NCBI RefSeq assembly: GCF_013386165.1
Contig: NZ_JACAOS010000021.1
Location: 402,833 to 466,832 of the forward strand
Origin: Pseudomonas gingeri
GTDB lineage: Bacteria > Pseudomonadota > Gammaproteobacteria > Pseudomonadales > Pseudomonadaceae
Length of the DNA: 64,000 bases
Reading direction: 5' to 3'
Below, piece after piece: positions 1 to 9,441 of the stretch (positions are counted from its first letter, which is position 1; each line of letters starts with the position of its first letter). A program made the translations under genes and the position numbers. The notes under the pieces were generated by a model. The model did not search any database, was not told where the DNA came from, and saw only the letters and a list, made by a program, of their open reading frames with translations.

Positions 1-414
1 GACCCAGGGTCGTGGAGATACTGCGCGGTCTTCAAGGTTAGCCTTTCAAATTTCAGGCGGATGATGCACTGACAATCCATCGATGAGGGGCTGAACCAGG
101 TCACTGATGTTGATCAACCGGCTTATTCGTTTTGCCGGTTGGACCGGGTGTTCTTGCTTTGCCTCATGTGAAAACCGGCAGGGCTTTGGCGCTACCAGTG
201 CCTTACTCTGGCAGAGCCATCTGATCATTCCGGTCGGCGAAGCCCGGCCATAGCGTTTGATCTCCGATGATTAGGGCAATGATGGCGCAGTAAATGGCCC
301 TCATGCGACACTCCCCGCCCTACAAGGCAGGGAGTCTTCGCGAGTCATCCTCCAGTTGCTCCACTCCGGGCGCTTATCTGACGCAGCCTTTGGTTACCCA
401 AGACAAGGATTGTC
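1..414. other. no convincing gene; upstream region of the ankyrin protein
   Basis: About 400 bases with no open frame I would call. A 60-codon frame exists on the minus strand (46-228) but it has no recognisable family and no clear ribosome-binding site. The last 20 bases hold AAGGA five bases before the ATG of the next gene. No promoter, RNA gene or repeat could be supported. Confidence 0.5.
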
Positions 415-3078
415 ATGTCTCGTTTATTTAGTCGTGCTCTGTTTGCTGTGGTGGTGCTGTGTAGCGTTCTGGCCTATGCCGACGAAGACGATAGCCAGGG
501 CACAAGCGATGCTTTCAGTGCATTACTTTCGATGCCGCAAGCCCAGCCGGAAGGCGAGGGTAGATGGGAGGTTTTCGCCCCGGAAGATTTTAAGGCCACC
601 GATGAAACCGGCCTGATTGAATACCTGTCGAATCAGAACCCCGACATGCAAAAGGTCGCATTCCACGGCACACTTTTGCAGCATGCCGTGCGCGCCAATA
701 TGAAAGACGTGGCCATGTGGTTGATAAGCCAAGGTGCTGATCCATTGGCGACGGTCGCTGGTTTTTTACACGAACCAGACGCTCTTGGCCTGGCTATCTA
801 CATGGGCCATTGGAGCATCGTTGATGCGCTGCTGGCGCTGCCGGTGTATCAACGGTTGTCGGCTCAACAACTGACTGACCGCTATCTGGTTCAGAACCCC
901 ACCTCGCTCGATGAACTGTTGGCTCGCCACTTCGCGGCCCCGACTGGCAAGCTGGGTGCTTGCATGCTCAAGTACGAGCTGGAGCGAGGTGCCGTCCAGC
1001 AAGCGCTGGAGGTGGACAGCCGGCAGTTACCCGCGCCCGGCGAGCTGGACAGGTATGGCGATTGCCAGGGTGTTCATCCCTCCGAGGATCAGTCCGCTCG
1101 TGGTTCTTTTAAAACAGTCGACCTTGTCGCCTGGAAAAAGCTCGACACGCAAATGCTCTCCCCGATATTCGGCTATTTGCTTCAGACGCTGGCTTCTGCC
1201 GATGACGTGAAGGCCCTGTTTGCCTCGGACTTGCGTCGCCCGGACCAACCAGAGGAGCTGGCTAAGGTGCTGCTGCCGTGGATGGTGGCCAGGCCGAGAA
1301 CCTCGAGTGGAATCGACCCTGCGCCTTTGCCCTTCGCTGCGCGCAAGGCATTGGCTGAGCACCTGCCGGCGACGGTCCTGAGTCCTTGGTTGGCTGATTC
1401 GAATAATCTTTATAGTTGGTTGGCAATCGCCGCAGCGGATTCTTTCGAGGCGTTCTCCTGGGCTCTGGCCCTGGTGCCGGATGAGACACTGACGGCAAAG
1501 TCTGCGGATGCAGCCCACGCGGGTTTGCAGGGTGTAAGGACCATCGAACAACGGCAGATGATCGGGGCAGCCCTGTTGCAGCGCAGCGCATTACGGCTCG
1601 ACGGCCAGCACGTGCCGCGGCTGCTTTACGCGGTTCCGATATCGCTATGGCCGGAGTTGTTCAGGCACGGTTATCGTGTTGAAAACACCTTGGCCATTGA
1701 GGGGGGGGAGCACTCCCATCAACCCGACGAAATCAGCGACTGGCTCGGGCGTCCGGTTGCTGACCTGCAGCAAAGTTGGCCGCTGATGACCGCGCAACTA
1801 CCAGGTCTCGCCGATAGCGTTATTGAAAAGCTCATGCGTCCGTTTGGCCGCAAGCCCTTCACCTGTACCAGTGTTTCAGATTCGCCCCAGGCTGATCAGA
1901 TCACCAACCTAACCGCGCTGATCCAATTGGGTGCAGTTGTTCATCCGCTTTCTTTCCCCAAGGCTTGCGCGCTAAACACTGCCCCTAAGGTTTACGCCCA
2001 GCTGCTTGCGTTGGGTGTTGTAGCGCCGGTTGCCGACGTGGCGAGTGCTGCACGGTTTGTCTTCGAGCCTGTGAAGTGCAATTTCTTGCCGAGCGACGGC
2101 TTGTTAAAGTCACTTCTGGCTCCTGATGAAGAGGGTGATTATTCCAGACAACTGCATTTCGAGACGGTGCAGTTGCTCGACGTACCTGAGTCCGATAACT
2201 GCGCGATGGTCGTGTCTGGTTTTTGGAACATGGTGGGTTCGGTAGATAACGACGATTTTATGTGGGGGTACGAGCGTATGAACCCCTGCGGCGATAGGCC
2301 TGAAGTAACGGAGTCGCGGCTTGAGCGTCATGGTGCCATTGAGGCGGTCCGCTTTGCAGGAGGTGCTAGCGCCGGGCTATTGGGCCTGCGAGATACTCAG
2401 GATGGGAGGCGGTATTATCTGGCATATGCAGAGTCGGGTGATCGTTGTAGTGGTGGGCTTGCACCTCATCTTCTGGCCTGGACTAAAAGCGCTCCTTATT
2501 ATCTCGAAGAGGTCTCTGCCTATGCCCCGGTCGCTCAGGCCCTGCAAGCGCAATGCGACCTGCAAGGCGATTTGAATGCATGCCTGGACGCTGCGGATAA
2601 CTCTAGAGAGGGTCATTCCACAACCTGGGACGCGCCACACGATGTGGACGAGTTTATCTATGACACCTTCACTGCCCAACGCGATGACTACCTCGGCGCG
2701 GTGCAATCATTTGACTTGACTAGGCTGCACCGTTGGGGTCAAACCCCTGTTCCTCCGAAATGGACACTCGCCGCAATCGATGCGGTCAGCCACGCCACCC
2801 TGTCAGTCCCGGAAAAGCGTCGGCGAATAGCCTGGTTATTCAAAAAACCGGCGCAGCTCAAGGCCGCGCTTGAGAAGCGCGAGTCAGATGAAGTCATACT
2901 CGATCTGGCCGATTGGTTACCACGGGAAGATTGGCGGCCACTCATTACCGCCCTTCATGTTGAAAGCACGCCGCCGAGTGTCGAGCCCTGGTCGACCCTC
3001 GCCAGCGAAGCCCAAAGCAGCAAAAATCCAAAAGCGGCCTGCCAATTCCTGACCGTGGTCGGTCTGCCTTGTCATTGA
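415..3078 (+). CDS. large secreted ankyrin-repeat-like protein of unknown function
   Basis: The 887-residue product begins with a classical signal peptide (hydrophobic core about residues 8-20, AYA cleavage site near residue 22), so it is probably periplasmic or exported. Residues about 80-140 contain two ankyrin-like units, each with the pattern of a helix pair ending in a GADP-type turn (ISQGADPLA) and a GH-type turn. The long remainder, rich in leucine and cysteine, matches no family I recognise; a calcified-lysozyme-inhibitor-like stretch near residues 655-745 is only a weak impression. The ATG is preceded by AAGGA at a spacing of five. It stands alone and is followed by a gene on the opposite strand. 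Predicted secretion and ankyrin units are visible; the function is unknown. Confidence 0.75.
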   Translation: MSRLFSRALFAVVVLCSVLAYADEDDSQGTSDAFSALLSMPQAQPEGEGRWEVFAPEDFKATDETGLIEYLSNQNPDMQKVAFHGTLLQHAVRANMKDVAMWLISQGADPLATVAGFLHEPDALGLAIYMGHWSIVDALLALPVYQRLSAQQLTDRYLVQNPTSLDELLARHFAAPTGKLGACMLKYELERGAVQQALEVDSRQLPAPGELDRYGDCQGVHPSEDQSARGSFKTVDLVAWKKLDTQMLSPIFGYLLQTLASADDVKALFASDLRRPDQPEELAKVLLPWMVARPRTSSGIDPAPLPFAARKALAEHLPATVLSPWLADSNNLYSWLAIAAADSFEAFSWALALVPDETLTAKSADAAHAGLQGVRTIEQRQMIGAALLQRSALRLDGQHVPRLLYAVPISLWPELFRHGYRVENTLAIEGGEHSHQPDEISDWLGRPVADLQQSWPLMTAQLPGLADSVIEKLMRPFGRKPFTCTSVSDSPQADQITNLTALIQLGAVVHPLSFPKACALNTAPKVYAQLLALGVVAPVADVASAARFVFEPVKCNFLPSDGLLKSLLAPDEEGDYSRQLHFETVQLLDVPESDNCAMVVSGFWNMVGSVDNDDFMWGYERMNPCGDRPEVTESRLERHGAIEAVRFAGGASAGLLGLRDTQDGRRYYLAYAESGDRCSGGLAPHLLAWTKSAPYYLEEVSAYAPVAQALQAQCDLQGDLNACLDAADNSREGHSTTWDAPHDVDEFIYDTFTAQRDDYLGAVQSFDLTRLHRWGQTPVPPKWTLAAIDAVSHATLSVPEKRRRIAWLFKKPAQLKAALEKRESDEVILDLADWLPREDWRPLITALHVESTPPSVEPWSTLASEAQSSKNPKAACQFLTVVGLPCH

Positions 3079-3125
3079 CTTTCTGCCAGCGTCGACAGCA
3101 GGGGAAACTGGGCGATCCCTCCTTT

Positions 3126-3200
3126 GGGGCACGGTAGGGATGGTAGTAACGTGCTACACCCCACACAGATCCGTATGTACGGAACTACCGCATACCTACT
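3126..3200 (-). mobile_element. degenerate group II intron 3'-end-like remnant (domains V-VI)
   Basis: Read on the minus strand this segment runs GTATGCGGTAGTTCC..., then an ACGGATCTGTGTGGGG stretch, then CCCTACCG..CCCC. That is the arrangement of domain V and VI at the 3' end of bacterial group II introns. Pairing in the domain V stem is worse than in the second copy at 11818-11893, so it looks decayed. No reverse transcriptase gene is present. It lies just beyond the left end of the sugar cassette, in the otherwise empty 400-base gap after the ankyrin gene. The assignment rests on recalled consensus and has not been searched. Confidence 0.45.
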
Positions 3201-3476
3201 CGAATCGGTACCGCCGACGCTTCCCAATCCGGAAAATTTAGGTGAAGCCGAGCACAGGGCGAAGTAGATGACTTTCTGGTTGTCGTTACCGAAAAAACCA
3301 AATGTTGCAATAGGAGATTTTTTATCGTGTTATCGGAGCCAAGTTTACTCAGGTCGAGTTCGTCGACGAAAACGTCAACGACTCGCACTGGATTTCTTGG
3401 GCTACGTAAAGGCGACGATCAGTTTAAGCTCTAGATTACCTGAGTTGAAATTAAAGCACTCGGTTTTGATTGTGCG

Positions 3477-4835
3477 TTAAAATAGTATTCCCGTTCGTAA
3501 CTCGGCAATTACTACATCGTCAGTCTGCGATACACCGCCAGGCTGATGCCAGTATTGAATACCGGGCTGCACGTACAGCCATGGCGCTAGGTTAAAACGG
3601 TAGAAGACCTCCGAATCCACCTCATAGCTGTTGACCGGGAGATGCAACGGATTGTCGAAATCCTCTGCCTGCAGTGCGGTGTTCTGTTCGCGGTTCGAGC
3701 GAGCCCAGTCAGGGCTGCCTTTGAGCCAGGTGAAGCCGATCCCAAGTTTGTCCTGACGCCGCTCTGCAAAAGGGCCTTGAATGCGCAGGCCGGTGCTCAC
3801 TTTCGCCTCAAGGTCGAATGCGCTGGGGTCGGCATAAGCACCGGACATGAACCATGAGATCCCTGGATCAGTGTGTTGTCGGCGAACGGTCAAATCCTGC
3901 TGCAAACCAAAGTAGGCATAGGTACTGTGCCCGCGCTGGCGATAGCCGTTCGGGTCGTTCCAGCCCGCGCCGCCGTTTTCACCCCAATAACGCTCGGCCA
4001 CAGGCATGCTGGTCCAGGCCGCGCCGAGTTCATATTGCCCTTTGCGCCCGGTAATTTCGGTTTGCCAGGCCAGCTCCAACGGTACGGTGTAACCGCCTCC
4101 ACTGGCGGTGCTGAAGCCGCCGTCGTTGCTGCTCATGTGCGAGGTATTGCCCTTGTACACGGCAGTCTTGATCGTCAGCTCATCGGTCAGCCGGTATTGC
4201 AGCGAGGTCCCCCAAAGGTGCACGTTCCAGTTCGGCCAGGTAGCGCTCGCTGCCTGGCCGCCACAGAGTTGCAGCAGCTGGAAATCACATTCGTTGGTCT
4301 GGCTGAAGTCTTGGACTTTGTTTAGCAGGCCAACCCGCCACAGCAGTCGACGATCAAGAAAAGACTGGCGCCAGGTTAGCCAGCCCAGACGCAGTATACT
4401 GCCCGGGCCGAGTCCCTCCTGGGCCTTTTCCGAAACGCGATCTAGGCGCGGATCGACCACGCGGGCGAGGGTCAGGTCGTCATTGCCGTTACGTTGCACC
4501 AGCAGCCCCTCAATGGCGCCATCGGCAATCCCCACGCGCTGAAAATCCTGCTGGAACATCAGGTGAAACTCATCACCGTAGGACAGATAATGATTGTGAC
4601 TATCGGCGCCGCCGCTGAGGTTGCTCGCAGCCTCATTCATGTAACCGGTCTGGAAGGTGAAGCCTTGTGCTGCGAGACTGCTTCGCAGACCGCCCATGTC
4701 ACCTAGCAGTCCCGGCGCGGCCTGGACCATGCCCGGCCAGGGAGTTTGCAACGCATCGGCGAAGCAGGTGACCGGAACGGCGGTTGAAAAAAAGGCGCAA
4801 AGCGCCCCGCCCAGACGAGCGTGCAATTGATTCAT
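3477..4835 (-). CDS. carbohydrate-selective porin, OprB family
   Basis: The 452-residue product has a signal peptide (cleavage near residue 26) and the character of an OprB porin: alternating hydrophobic beta strands, many aromatic-glycine turns, a YGDEFHLMFQQ stretch and a terminal strand ending in ELRTGILF with a C-terminal phenylalanine, as expected of outer-membrane beta barrels. OprB porins let glucose and other sugars diffuse through the outer membrane. It is the last gene of the left-arm operon, 28 bases after the GPH symporter, which suggests that outer- and inner-membrane uptake of the same substrate are co-expressed. The exact sugar cannot be read from the sequence. Confidence 0.88.
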   Translation of the reverse strand: MNQLHARLGGALCAFFSTAVPVTCFADALQTPWPGMVQAAPGLLGDMGGLRSSLAAQGFTFQTGYMNEAASNLSGGADSHNHYLSYGDEFHLMFQQDFQRVGIADGAIEGLLVQRNGNDDLTLARVVDPRLDRVSEKAQEGLGPGSILRLGWLTWRQSFLDRRLLWRVGLLNKVQDFSQTNECDFQLLQLCGGQAASATWPNWNVHLWGTSLQYRLTDELTIKTAVYKGNTSHMSSNDGGFSTASGGGYTVPLELAWQTEITGRKGQYELGAAWTSMPVAERYWGENGGAGWNDPNGYRQRGHSTYAYFGLQQDLTVRRQHTDPGISWFMSGAYADPSAFDLEAKVSTGLRIQGPFAERRQDKLGIGFTWLKGSPDWARSNREQNTALQAEDFDNPLHLPVNSYEVDSEVFYRFNLAPWLYVQPGIQYWHQPGGVSQTDDVVIAELRTGILF

Positions 4836-4863
4836 GCTGGATTCTCGTGAGTGGAGGGGACGC

Positions 4864-6219
4864 TTAGCGCGACAGTTCTACTTGCGCTTCAGGCACCGGG
4901 ACGGCGGGTGCGGAACCCTCCTGGCTGTAACCGCGTTCGAAGCGATACATCATCAGGCTGGCGAAGATGCCGACATAGGTCAGCACTGGCACCCAGATAA
5001 ACCCTACTTGCAGCCACTGCAACGTGTTGGCGCTCTGGATGGCGGTGTTGGGTACGTAATTGCCCCAGGCCAGCAGAATGGCGCCGATCACGCCGCCGAT
5101 GCTCATGCCCAGCTTGACCCCGAAGCTGGAGGCGGCAAACAGGAAGCCTTGTGCGCGCACGCCGTTTTTCCATTCGCCGTAGCAGACCGATTCACTCATC
5201 ATCGCGAACAGCAGCCCGATCACCAGGCCCATGCCAAGCTTGGCGACGATGTTCAGCGCGATGAAGCCAACCGAGCCTTGCACCCACATCATCCCCAGCG
5301 TTCCGGCGATGGTGGTCAGGCTGCCCAGGGCGACGGTCGGTCTTACGCCCCAGTGCTTGGTCAGCCACGGGCACAGGGCAATCGTCAACATCTGCACCAC
5401 GGCCGTGCCCATCACGACCGGGATCAAATCCGGGCGTTGCAGGTTATAGGTCATGTAGTACACAGTGAACTGGCTCGCCGAAATCATCCCGACCCAAAAC
5501 AGTAAGTTGATCGACATGGTTGCCAGCCACGGCCAATTGCCGCGGGTGGCACTCAAGGATTGCCGCCAGGTCAGGGCCTGCGAGTCGGCGTGGGCGGATA
5601 CCCGTTCGCGGGTGTTGGTGAAGGTCGTGCCCAGGGCAATCAGCGCGATCACAGCACATACCGCCGCCGTGAGCATGAAACCCTGCTGATTATTACCCTG
5701 GCCGAGAAGCTGTACGGCAGGCATCGCCACCAAACCGATCAGCAATATCCCGCCGGTGCCGAACAGTTGCCGCAGGGCATTGATCTCGGTGCGTTCCTGA
5801 GGATCTGCTGACAGGGTCGGCAGCATTGAGGTCAGCGGTAAGCTGACCGTGGAATAGAGCAAGCCAAGCAAGGTGTAGCTGACAAAGGCGTAGGCAATCT
5901 TCCAGTTGTCTGAAAGATCCGGAGTGGCAAACGTCAGTACGCCGCAGATCGCATAGGGCAGGGCGAACCACAGGAACCAAGGACGGTGCTGGCCGAATCG
6001 GGTCCGCGTACGGTCGATCAGAATGCCTATGAGCGGGTCGGCCACGGCGTCCAGTAGACGCGCCACCAGGAACAGCGCGCCGATGGTGGTGACCGACAAA
6101 TGGAAGACATCGGTATAGAAAAACAGCAGGTAGGTGCTGACCAGACCGAGCAATAGGTTGATGCCACCGTCGCCCACGCCGTAACTCAGGCGCTCGGTGA
6201 AACGTACGTTTTGACTCAT
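4864..6219 (-). CDS. GPH-family (MelB-like) sugar:cation symporter
   Basis: This 451-residue polytopic protein of about twelve membrane segments opens with the GPH-family pattern: SYGVGDGG, a first membrane helix, then LLDAVADPLIGILIDRT with the acidic residues that in MelB line the cation site, followed by RTRFGQHRPW. Family members carry glycosides, pentosides or hexuronides across the inner membrane with sodium or protons. It sits between an oxidoreductase gene (85-base gap) and the OprB porin (28-base gap), so import of a glycoside feeding the cassette enzymes is the natural reading. The start is supported by GAGG about eight bases upstream on the minus strand. Confidence 0.9.
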   Translation of the reverse strand: MSQNVRFTERLSYGVGDGGINLLLGLVSTYLLFFYTDVFHLSVTTIGALFLVARLLDAVADPLIGILIDRTRTRFGQHRPWFLWFALPYAICGVLTFATPDLSDNWKIAYAFVSYTLLGLLYSTVSLPLTSMLPTLSADPQERTEINALRQLFGTGGILLIGLVAMPAVQLLGQGNNQQGFMLTAAVCAVIALIALGTTFTNTRERVSAHADSQALTWRQSLSATRGNWPWLATMSINLLFWVGMISASQFTVYYMTYNLQRPDLIPVVMGTAVVQMLTIALCPWLTKHWGVRPTVALGSLTTIAGTLGMMWVQGSVGFIALNIVAKLGMGLVIGLLFAMMSESVCYGEWKNGVRAQGFLFAASSFGVKLGMSIGGVIGAILLAWGNYVPNTAIQSANTLQWLQVGFIWVPVLTYVGIFASLMMYRFERGYSQEGSAPAVPVPEAQVELSR

Positions 6220-6304
6220 GGGGCAAGCCTCGATTGATTATTGGTTTTGTATCGATTGCTGGATGCCGGGTGATGTACCGCAGCCGATGCTGCGGGCATC
6301 AGGA

Positions 6305-7381
6305 TCAACTGCGTTGCAGCGCCTCGATCAGCATGTCAAACAGCACTAAGTCCTCGCGCGCATCAGCGGGGTTGGTCTTGATCGGCGCGCCGCTGACGAT
6401 CGCGTTGTGCAGGTATTCGAGTTCCAGAGTGTACGGGTCGACATAGGTCGGGCGTACGCGCCGTTCCTGATACACCCCGTCGATGGTTTCGCAGTAAGTC
6501 AGGGTCACCGGCAGGCCCTTGATATACGGCGTGTCGTACTCAATGCGCAGGGTGCAATGCTCACCGACCACTTCGATCAAGGCATCGAAGCGACCGTTGC
6601 TGTCGATCCCTGTTTCGTAGCTGACGTTGAAGCCGTCGTAGGCGAACAGCGCGTTGAAGAACAGGCCATTGCCGGCCTTGGCGGCGGCCAGCACTCGCTG
6701 CGGCATGCCCAGCGCTTCGCGCATCAGCGACAGGTCGTGGCTGCCGAGCCCGGCGAGAAAGCGATAGGGCAGGTACCAGCGGCTGTCATCACCCACTGCC
6801 TCGGCGAGTTGCGCTGCAGCACGGGCCTGGCGGTCCGTCACTTGCTCGGGTGCCACGTCATCGAAGCGTTTTGGGTAAGCTGCAGACTGCTCGACGAAAA
6901 ACGCATTCGGGCCAATGATGTCGCGCACCCGTACATACAGGATCTTGTCCATCTGGCGAATGTGCTCGACCGCCTGGACGAAGGCGCTGGCGTAGCGACG
7001 CATGTAACCGATCATGATCCGCACGCCGTGGGCTTGCTCGGCATCGATGATGCGCTGCAGGTCGCGGTGGGTGAGGGCGGCCGGTTTTTCGATGAACACA
7101 TGCTTGCCATGCTCGGCGGCGCGAACCGCGACATCGGCGTGGTACTCATCGCTATTCAGCACCATCACCAGATCGAGCCCCGGTTGTGCCAGCAGCTCTT
7201 CCAGTTGCTGCGTGGCGTGCGCGATGTTGAACCGCGATTGGACGTGGTCGAGGGCGCCCTGCGACACATCACAGATCGATACGACCTCGAACAGATGCGA
7301 CAGCATCGCCAGGGTCGGTAGGTGCACCACTTGGGCCACTTCGCCGATGCCGACCAGACCTACTTTCAAACGCTTGCTCAT
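6305..7381 (-). CDS. Gfo/Idh/MocA family NAD(P)-dependent sugar oxidoreductase (left arm)
   Basis: The 358-residue protein has an N-terminal Rossmann fold (KVGLVGIGEVAQ near residue 7) and the family signature EKP in FIEKPAAL near residue 97, whose lysine contacts cofactor and substrate. A GSHDLSLM stretch near residue 216 corresponds to the catalytic histidine helix of the C-terminal alpha/beta domain. Enzymes of this family oxidise or reduce sugars and inositols, often producing 3-keto sugars. It follows the isomerase by 13 bases, so the two are surely co-transcribed, and a second isomerase/oxidoreductase pair exists in the right arm. AGAGGA lies before the start. Substrate is not determinable from sequence. 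Confidence 0.9.
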   Translation of the reverse strand: MSKRLKVGLVGIGEVAQVVHLPTLAMLSHLFEVVSICDVSQGALDHVQSRFNIAHATQQLEELLAQPGLDLVMVLNSDEYHADVAVRAAEHGKHVFIEKPAALTHRDLQRIIDAEQAHGVRIMIGYMRRYASAFVQAVEHIRQMDKILYVRVRDIIGPNAFFVEQSAAYPKRFDDVAPEQVTDRQARAAAQLAEAVGDDSRWYLPYRFLAGLGSHDLSLMREALGMPQRVLAAAKAGNGLFFNALFAYDGFNVSYETGIDSNGRFDALIEVVGEHCTLRIEYDTPYIKGLPVTLTYCETIDGVYQERRVRPTYVDPYTLELEYLHNAIVSGAPIKTNPADAREDLVLFDMLIEALQRS

Positions 7382-7394
7382 GCGAAAATTCCTC

Positions 7395-8240
7395 TTAGAC
7401 GATGCCCATCAGGCGCGACAGGTTGCGATAGCTGACGGCGACGCTGTCCAGCTCGTCCATGTCGGTGGCGTCCACCTCGACGACGATCGCCTGGCTTTTA
7501 CAGTGGCTTTCGGCGAGCGCAAGAATGTCTCTGACCGGCATCACGCCATGCCCGACTTCGGTGAAATACGCTGGCGTGATGAATTCGCGTATGGCGTCCA
7601 GGTCGATCGCTCTCTCGGCCGGCCAGTCAGCCAGGATGTCGACCTTGTCCAGCGCAGCTGGCATGTCCTTCTGGTGGATCAGCCCGCAGCGGCTGCCGAG
7701 CTGTTCGAGCAGCGCCAGTACATCAACCCCACCGCGCATGGCCCAATAGGTGTCGACTTCGAAGCTCACCAGCTTGGGATCGGTGCGCTGCACCAGGGTG
7801 TCGAAGGCGGATTGCCCACCAAAGCGCTGAAACTCGTGAAAATGATTGTGATAGAACAGCCTGATGCCGTCTTTGTGAAGCTTCTCGCCCAAGGCGTTGA
7901 GGCGGTCGGCCAACGCATCGACCTGCTGCTGATTGTCGAGGAGCTCGAGGGGGATGACCGCGTTGCGGCAGCCTGTCTGCAACAGGTAATCGATGGCCTG
8001 GCTCAACTGGTCATCGTGGGTGAGCCGCAAGTGCGCGGCGATCAGTTTCAAATCCTGGCTGGCGAGGTCTGCAGCCAGTTGGCTGGCGCTGGTCTGGCCC
8101 ATGCCGAATATATCTTCACCGCTCAAGTCCAGGGGTATTTCAACGGCCCTGTAGCCGATCGTTGCCAGGCGCTCCAGGGTTGCGGCAGAGTTGCTGGCGA
8201 AGTGTTTTCTTATCGAGTAAAGCTGCACTGCGAGGTCCAT
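7395..8240 (-). CDS. sugar phosphate isomerase/epimerase-type TIM barrel (left arm)
   Basis: The product is 281 residues from the ATG at 8240, chosen because GAGGAG lies four bases before it; the open frame extends further upstream, but through the operator. It is a xylose-isomerase-like TIM barrel. Metal-ligand motifs typical of the AP endonuclease 2 superfamily are visible: LFYHNHFHEF, then VSFEVDTYWAMRGG, then GLIHQKDMP, and a late ..VVEVD. Relatives isomerise or epimerise sugars and keto-sugars using a divalent metal. It is the first gene of the left-arm operon, directly downstream of the operator at 8296-8315, so the LacI regulator probably controls it. The exact reaction is unknown. Confidence 0.88.
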   Translation of the reverse strand: MDLAVQLYSIRKHFASNSAATLERLATIGYRAVEIPLDLSGEDIFGMGQTSASQLAADLASQDLKLIAAHLRLTHDDQLSQAIDYLLQTGCRNAVIPLELLDNQQQVDALADRLNALGEKLHKDGIRLFYHNHFHEFQRFGGQSAFDTLVQRTDPKLVSFEVDTYWAMRGGVDVLALLEQLGSRCGLIHQKDMPAALDKVDILADWPAERAIDLDAIREFITPAYFTEVGHGVMPVRDILALAESHCKSQAIVVEVDATDMDELDSVAVSYRNLSRLMGIV

Positions 8241-8295
8241 GGATCTCCTCCTTCTGGCCGGAATACGCGAGCCGACTCGGCCTGAGTTTGTTTTT

Positions 8296-8315
8296 ATGAG
8301 TAAACGTTTACTCAT
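8296..8315. promoter_or_regulatory. LacI-type operator (perfect 20-base palindrome)
   Basis: ATGAGTAAACGTTTACTCAT is a perfect palindrome with the central CG step typical of LacI-family operators. It lies 56 bases upstream of the left-arm isomerase start and about 110 bases from lacI. The same core, GTAAACGTTTAC, recurs at 8409-8420, so both divergent promoters are likely controlled by the adjacent LacI protein. Confidence 0.85.
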
Positions 8316-8406
8316 CAAAGCCTAGGCCATGATCTGTTGCGTCGTCAACAAGCAAAAGAAAAAATTACCTTGGTGGCGACTTATCCTTGAATATTGATGC
8401 ACATAA

Positions 8407-8424
8407 GAGTAAACGTTTACCCAT
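8407..8424. promoter_or_regulatory. second LacI-type operator overlapping the lacI start
   Basis: GAGTAAACGTTTACCC carries the same GTAAACGTTTAC core as the operator at 8296-8315. It ends directly on the ATG at 8423, so bound repressor would cover the start region of its own gene. This fits negative autoregulation. No good Shine-Dalgarno lies between operator and ATG, which is unusual and leaves some doubt about the exact start. Confidence 0.8.
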
Positions 8425-9418
8425 GACAAACATGACTATTCACGAAATCGCCCGGCTGACGGGTGTGTCCATCGCCACCGTCTCTCGGGTCATCAACGGC
8501 ACCGGGCGCGTTGGCGCGGTGACACGCGAAAAAGTCCAGGCTTGCATCGCCGAACAGGGATTCACCCTGAATCGCCATGCGAGCAGCCTTCGCAGTGCCC
8601 GCAGCAACTTGCTGCTGGCGCTGGTGCCGGACCTTGGCAACCCGTTTTACGCCGAGGTGATCAGGGGCATCAATAATGTCGCACGGCGTCAGGGTTACAG
8701 CCTGCTGGTGTGTGACACCGGGGCTGAGGCCGAGGCCGGGCGTACCTTCTACGAAATGCTGAAAAACCATCAGGCTGACGGTGTGATCTGCCTTGATCCG
8801 GAAACCACCCAGCACGCACTGGCCCAGGATGCCGCGTTGATGCCGTGGGTCGCTTGCTGCGAGTTCGACCGCGACGCCGCCGTGCCTTATGTCGGCATCG
8901 ATAACGCCGAAGCGGCGCGGGCGGCAGTATCTTATTTGATCGGCCGCGGTTATCAACGCGTCGCCCTGATCAACGGTGATCCGCGCTTCCTCTATGCCCG
9001 TGAGCGTGAGCGCGGCTTCCGCGAAGCGCTGGAACAGGCCAGCTTGCAACCGATGCTCGACGGCATCGTCGTAGCCGGCGATGTTGGCATGGAAGACGGC
9101 CGCCTGGCCGCCTCGCAACTGCTCGCTCTGAAGGTGCGCCCGGATGCGATTCTCGCCGCCAGCGACATGCTGGCCATCGGCGCGATGCTGGCCATCCGCG
9201 AAGCCCGGCTGTCGATCCCGCAGGACGTGGCGGTCATGGGCTTCGACAACATTCCGTTCTCTGCCGCCACTCAGCCGGCGCTGAGCACCGTTGCCCAACC
9301 CTCGCTGCGGCTGGGGGAAAGCGCGGCCAAGCTGCTCCTCAATAAAATCAACAATCCCAACCAGCCGTCCAGCGGCGTACTTCTCGAGCACGAGCTGGTC
9401 GTGCGCGGCAGTACGTAA
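8423..9418 (+). CDS. LacI-family transcriptional repressor of the sugar cassette
   Basis: The protein is 331 residues from the ATG at 8423. The N-terminus is a textbook LacI helix-turn-helix (TIHEIARLTGVSIATVSRVI) with hinge helix, followed by a periplasmic-binding-protein-like effector domain (LVPDLGNPFYAEVIRG, then GYQRVALINGD, then DVAVMGFDNIPF). A TTG start at 8387 would add twelve residues that no LacI protein needs, so it was rejected. It is divergent from the left arm and 23 bases upstream of the right-arm isomerase, so it probably heads that operon. Family knowledge predicts that a sugar or keto-sugar of the pathway releases it from the two operators. Confidence 0.93.
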   Translation: MTNMTIHEIARLTGVSIATVSRVINGTGRVGAVTREKVQACIAEQGFTLNRHASSLRSARSNLLLALVPDLGNPFYAEVIRGINNVARRQGYSLLVCDTGAEAEAGRTFYEMLKNHQADGVICLDPETTQHALAQDAALMPWVACCEFDRDAAVPYVGIDNAEAARAAVSYLIGRGYQRVALINGDPRFLYARERERGFREALEQASLQPMLDGIVVAGDVGMEDGRLAASQLLALKVRPDAILAASDMLAIGAMLAIREARLSIPQDVAVMGFDNIPFSAATQPALSTVAQPSLRLGESAAKLLLNKINNPNQPSSGVLLEHELVVRGST

Positions 9419-9441
9419 GCCCGGCGGCATTAGGAGTTACC

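Noticed and set aside
4834..5505. 223-codon plus-strand frame opposite the symporter gene
   Set aside because: It is antisense to a clear GPH transporter, is rich in His, Arg and Gly as expected for a shadow frame in GC-rich DNA, and shows no motif.
6407..8285. long plus-strand frames of 304 and 423 codons opposite the left-arm enzymes
   Set aside because: They are shadows of the oxidoreductase and isomerase genes, which have complete catalytic motifs on the other strand.
8417..9430. 337-codon minus-strand frame opposite lacI
   Set aside because: Antisense to a textbook LacI gene; composition is that of a shadow frame.
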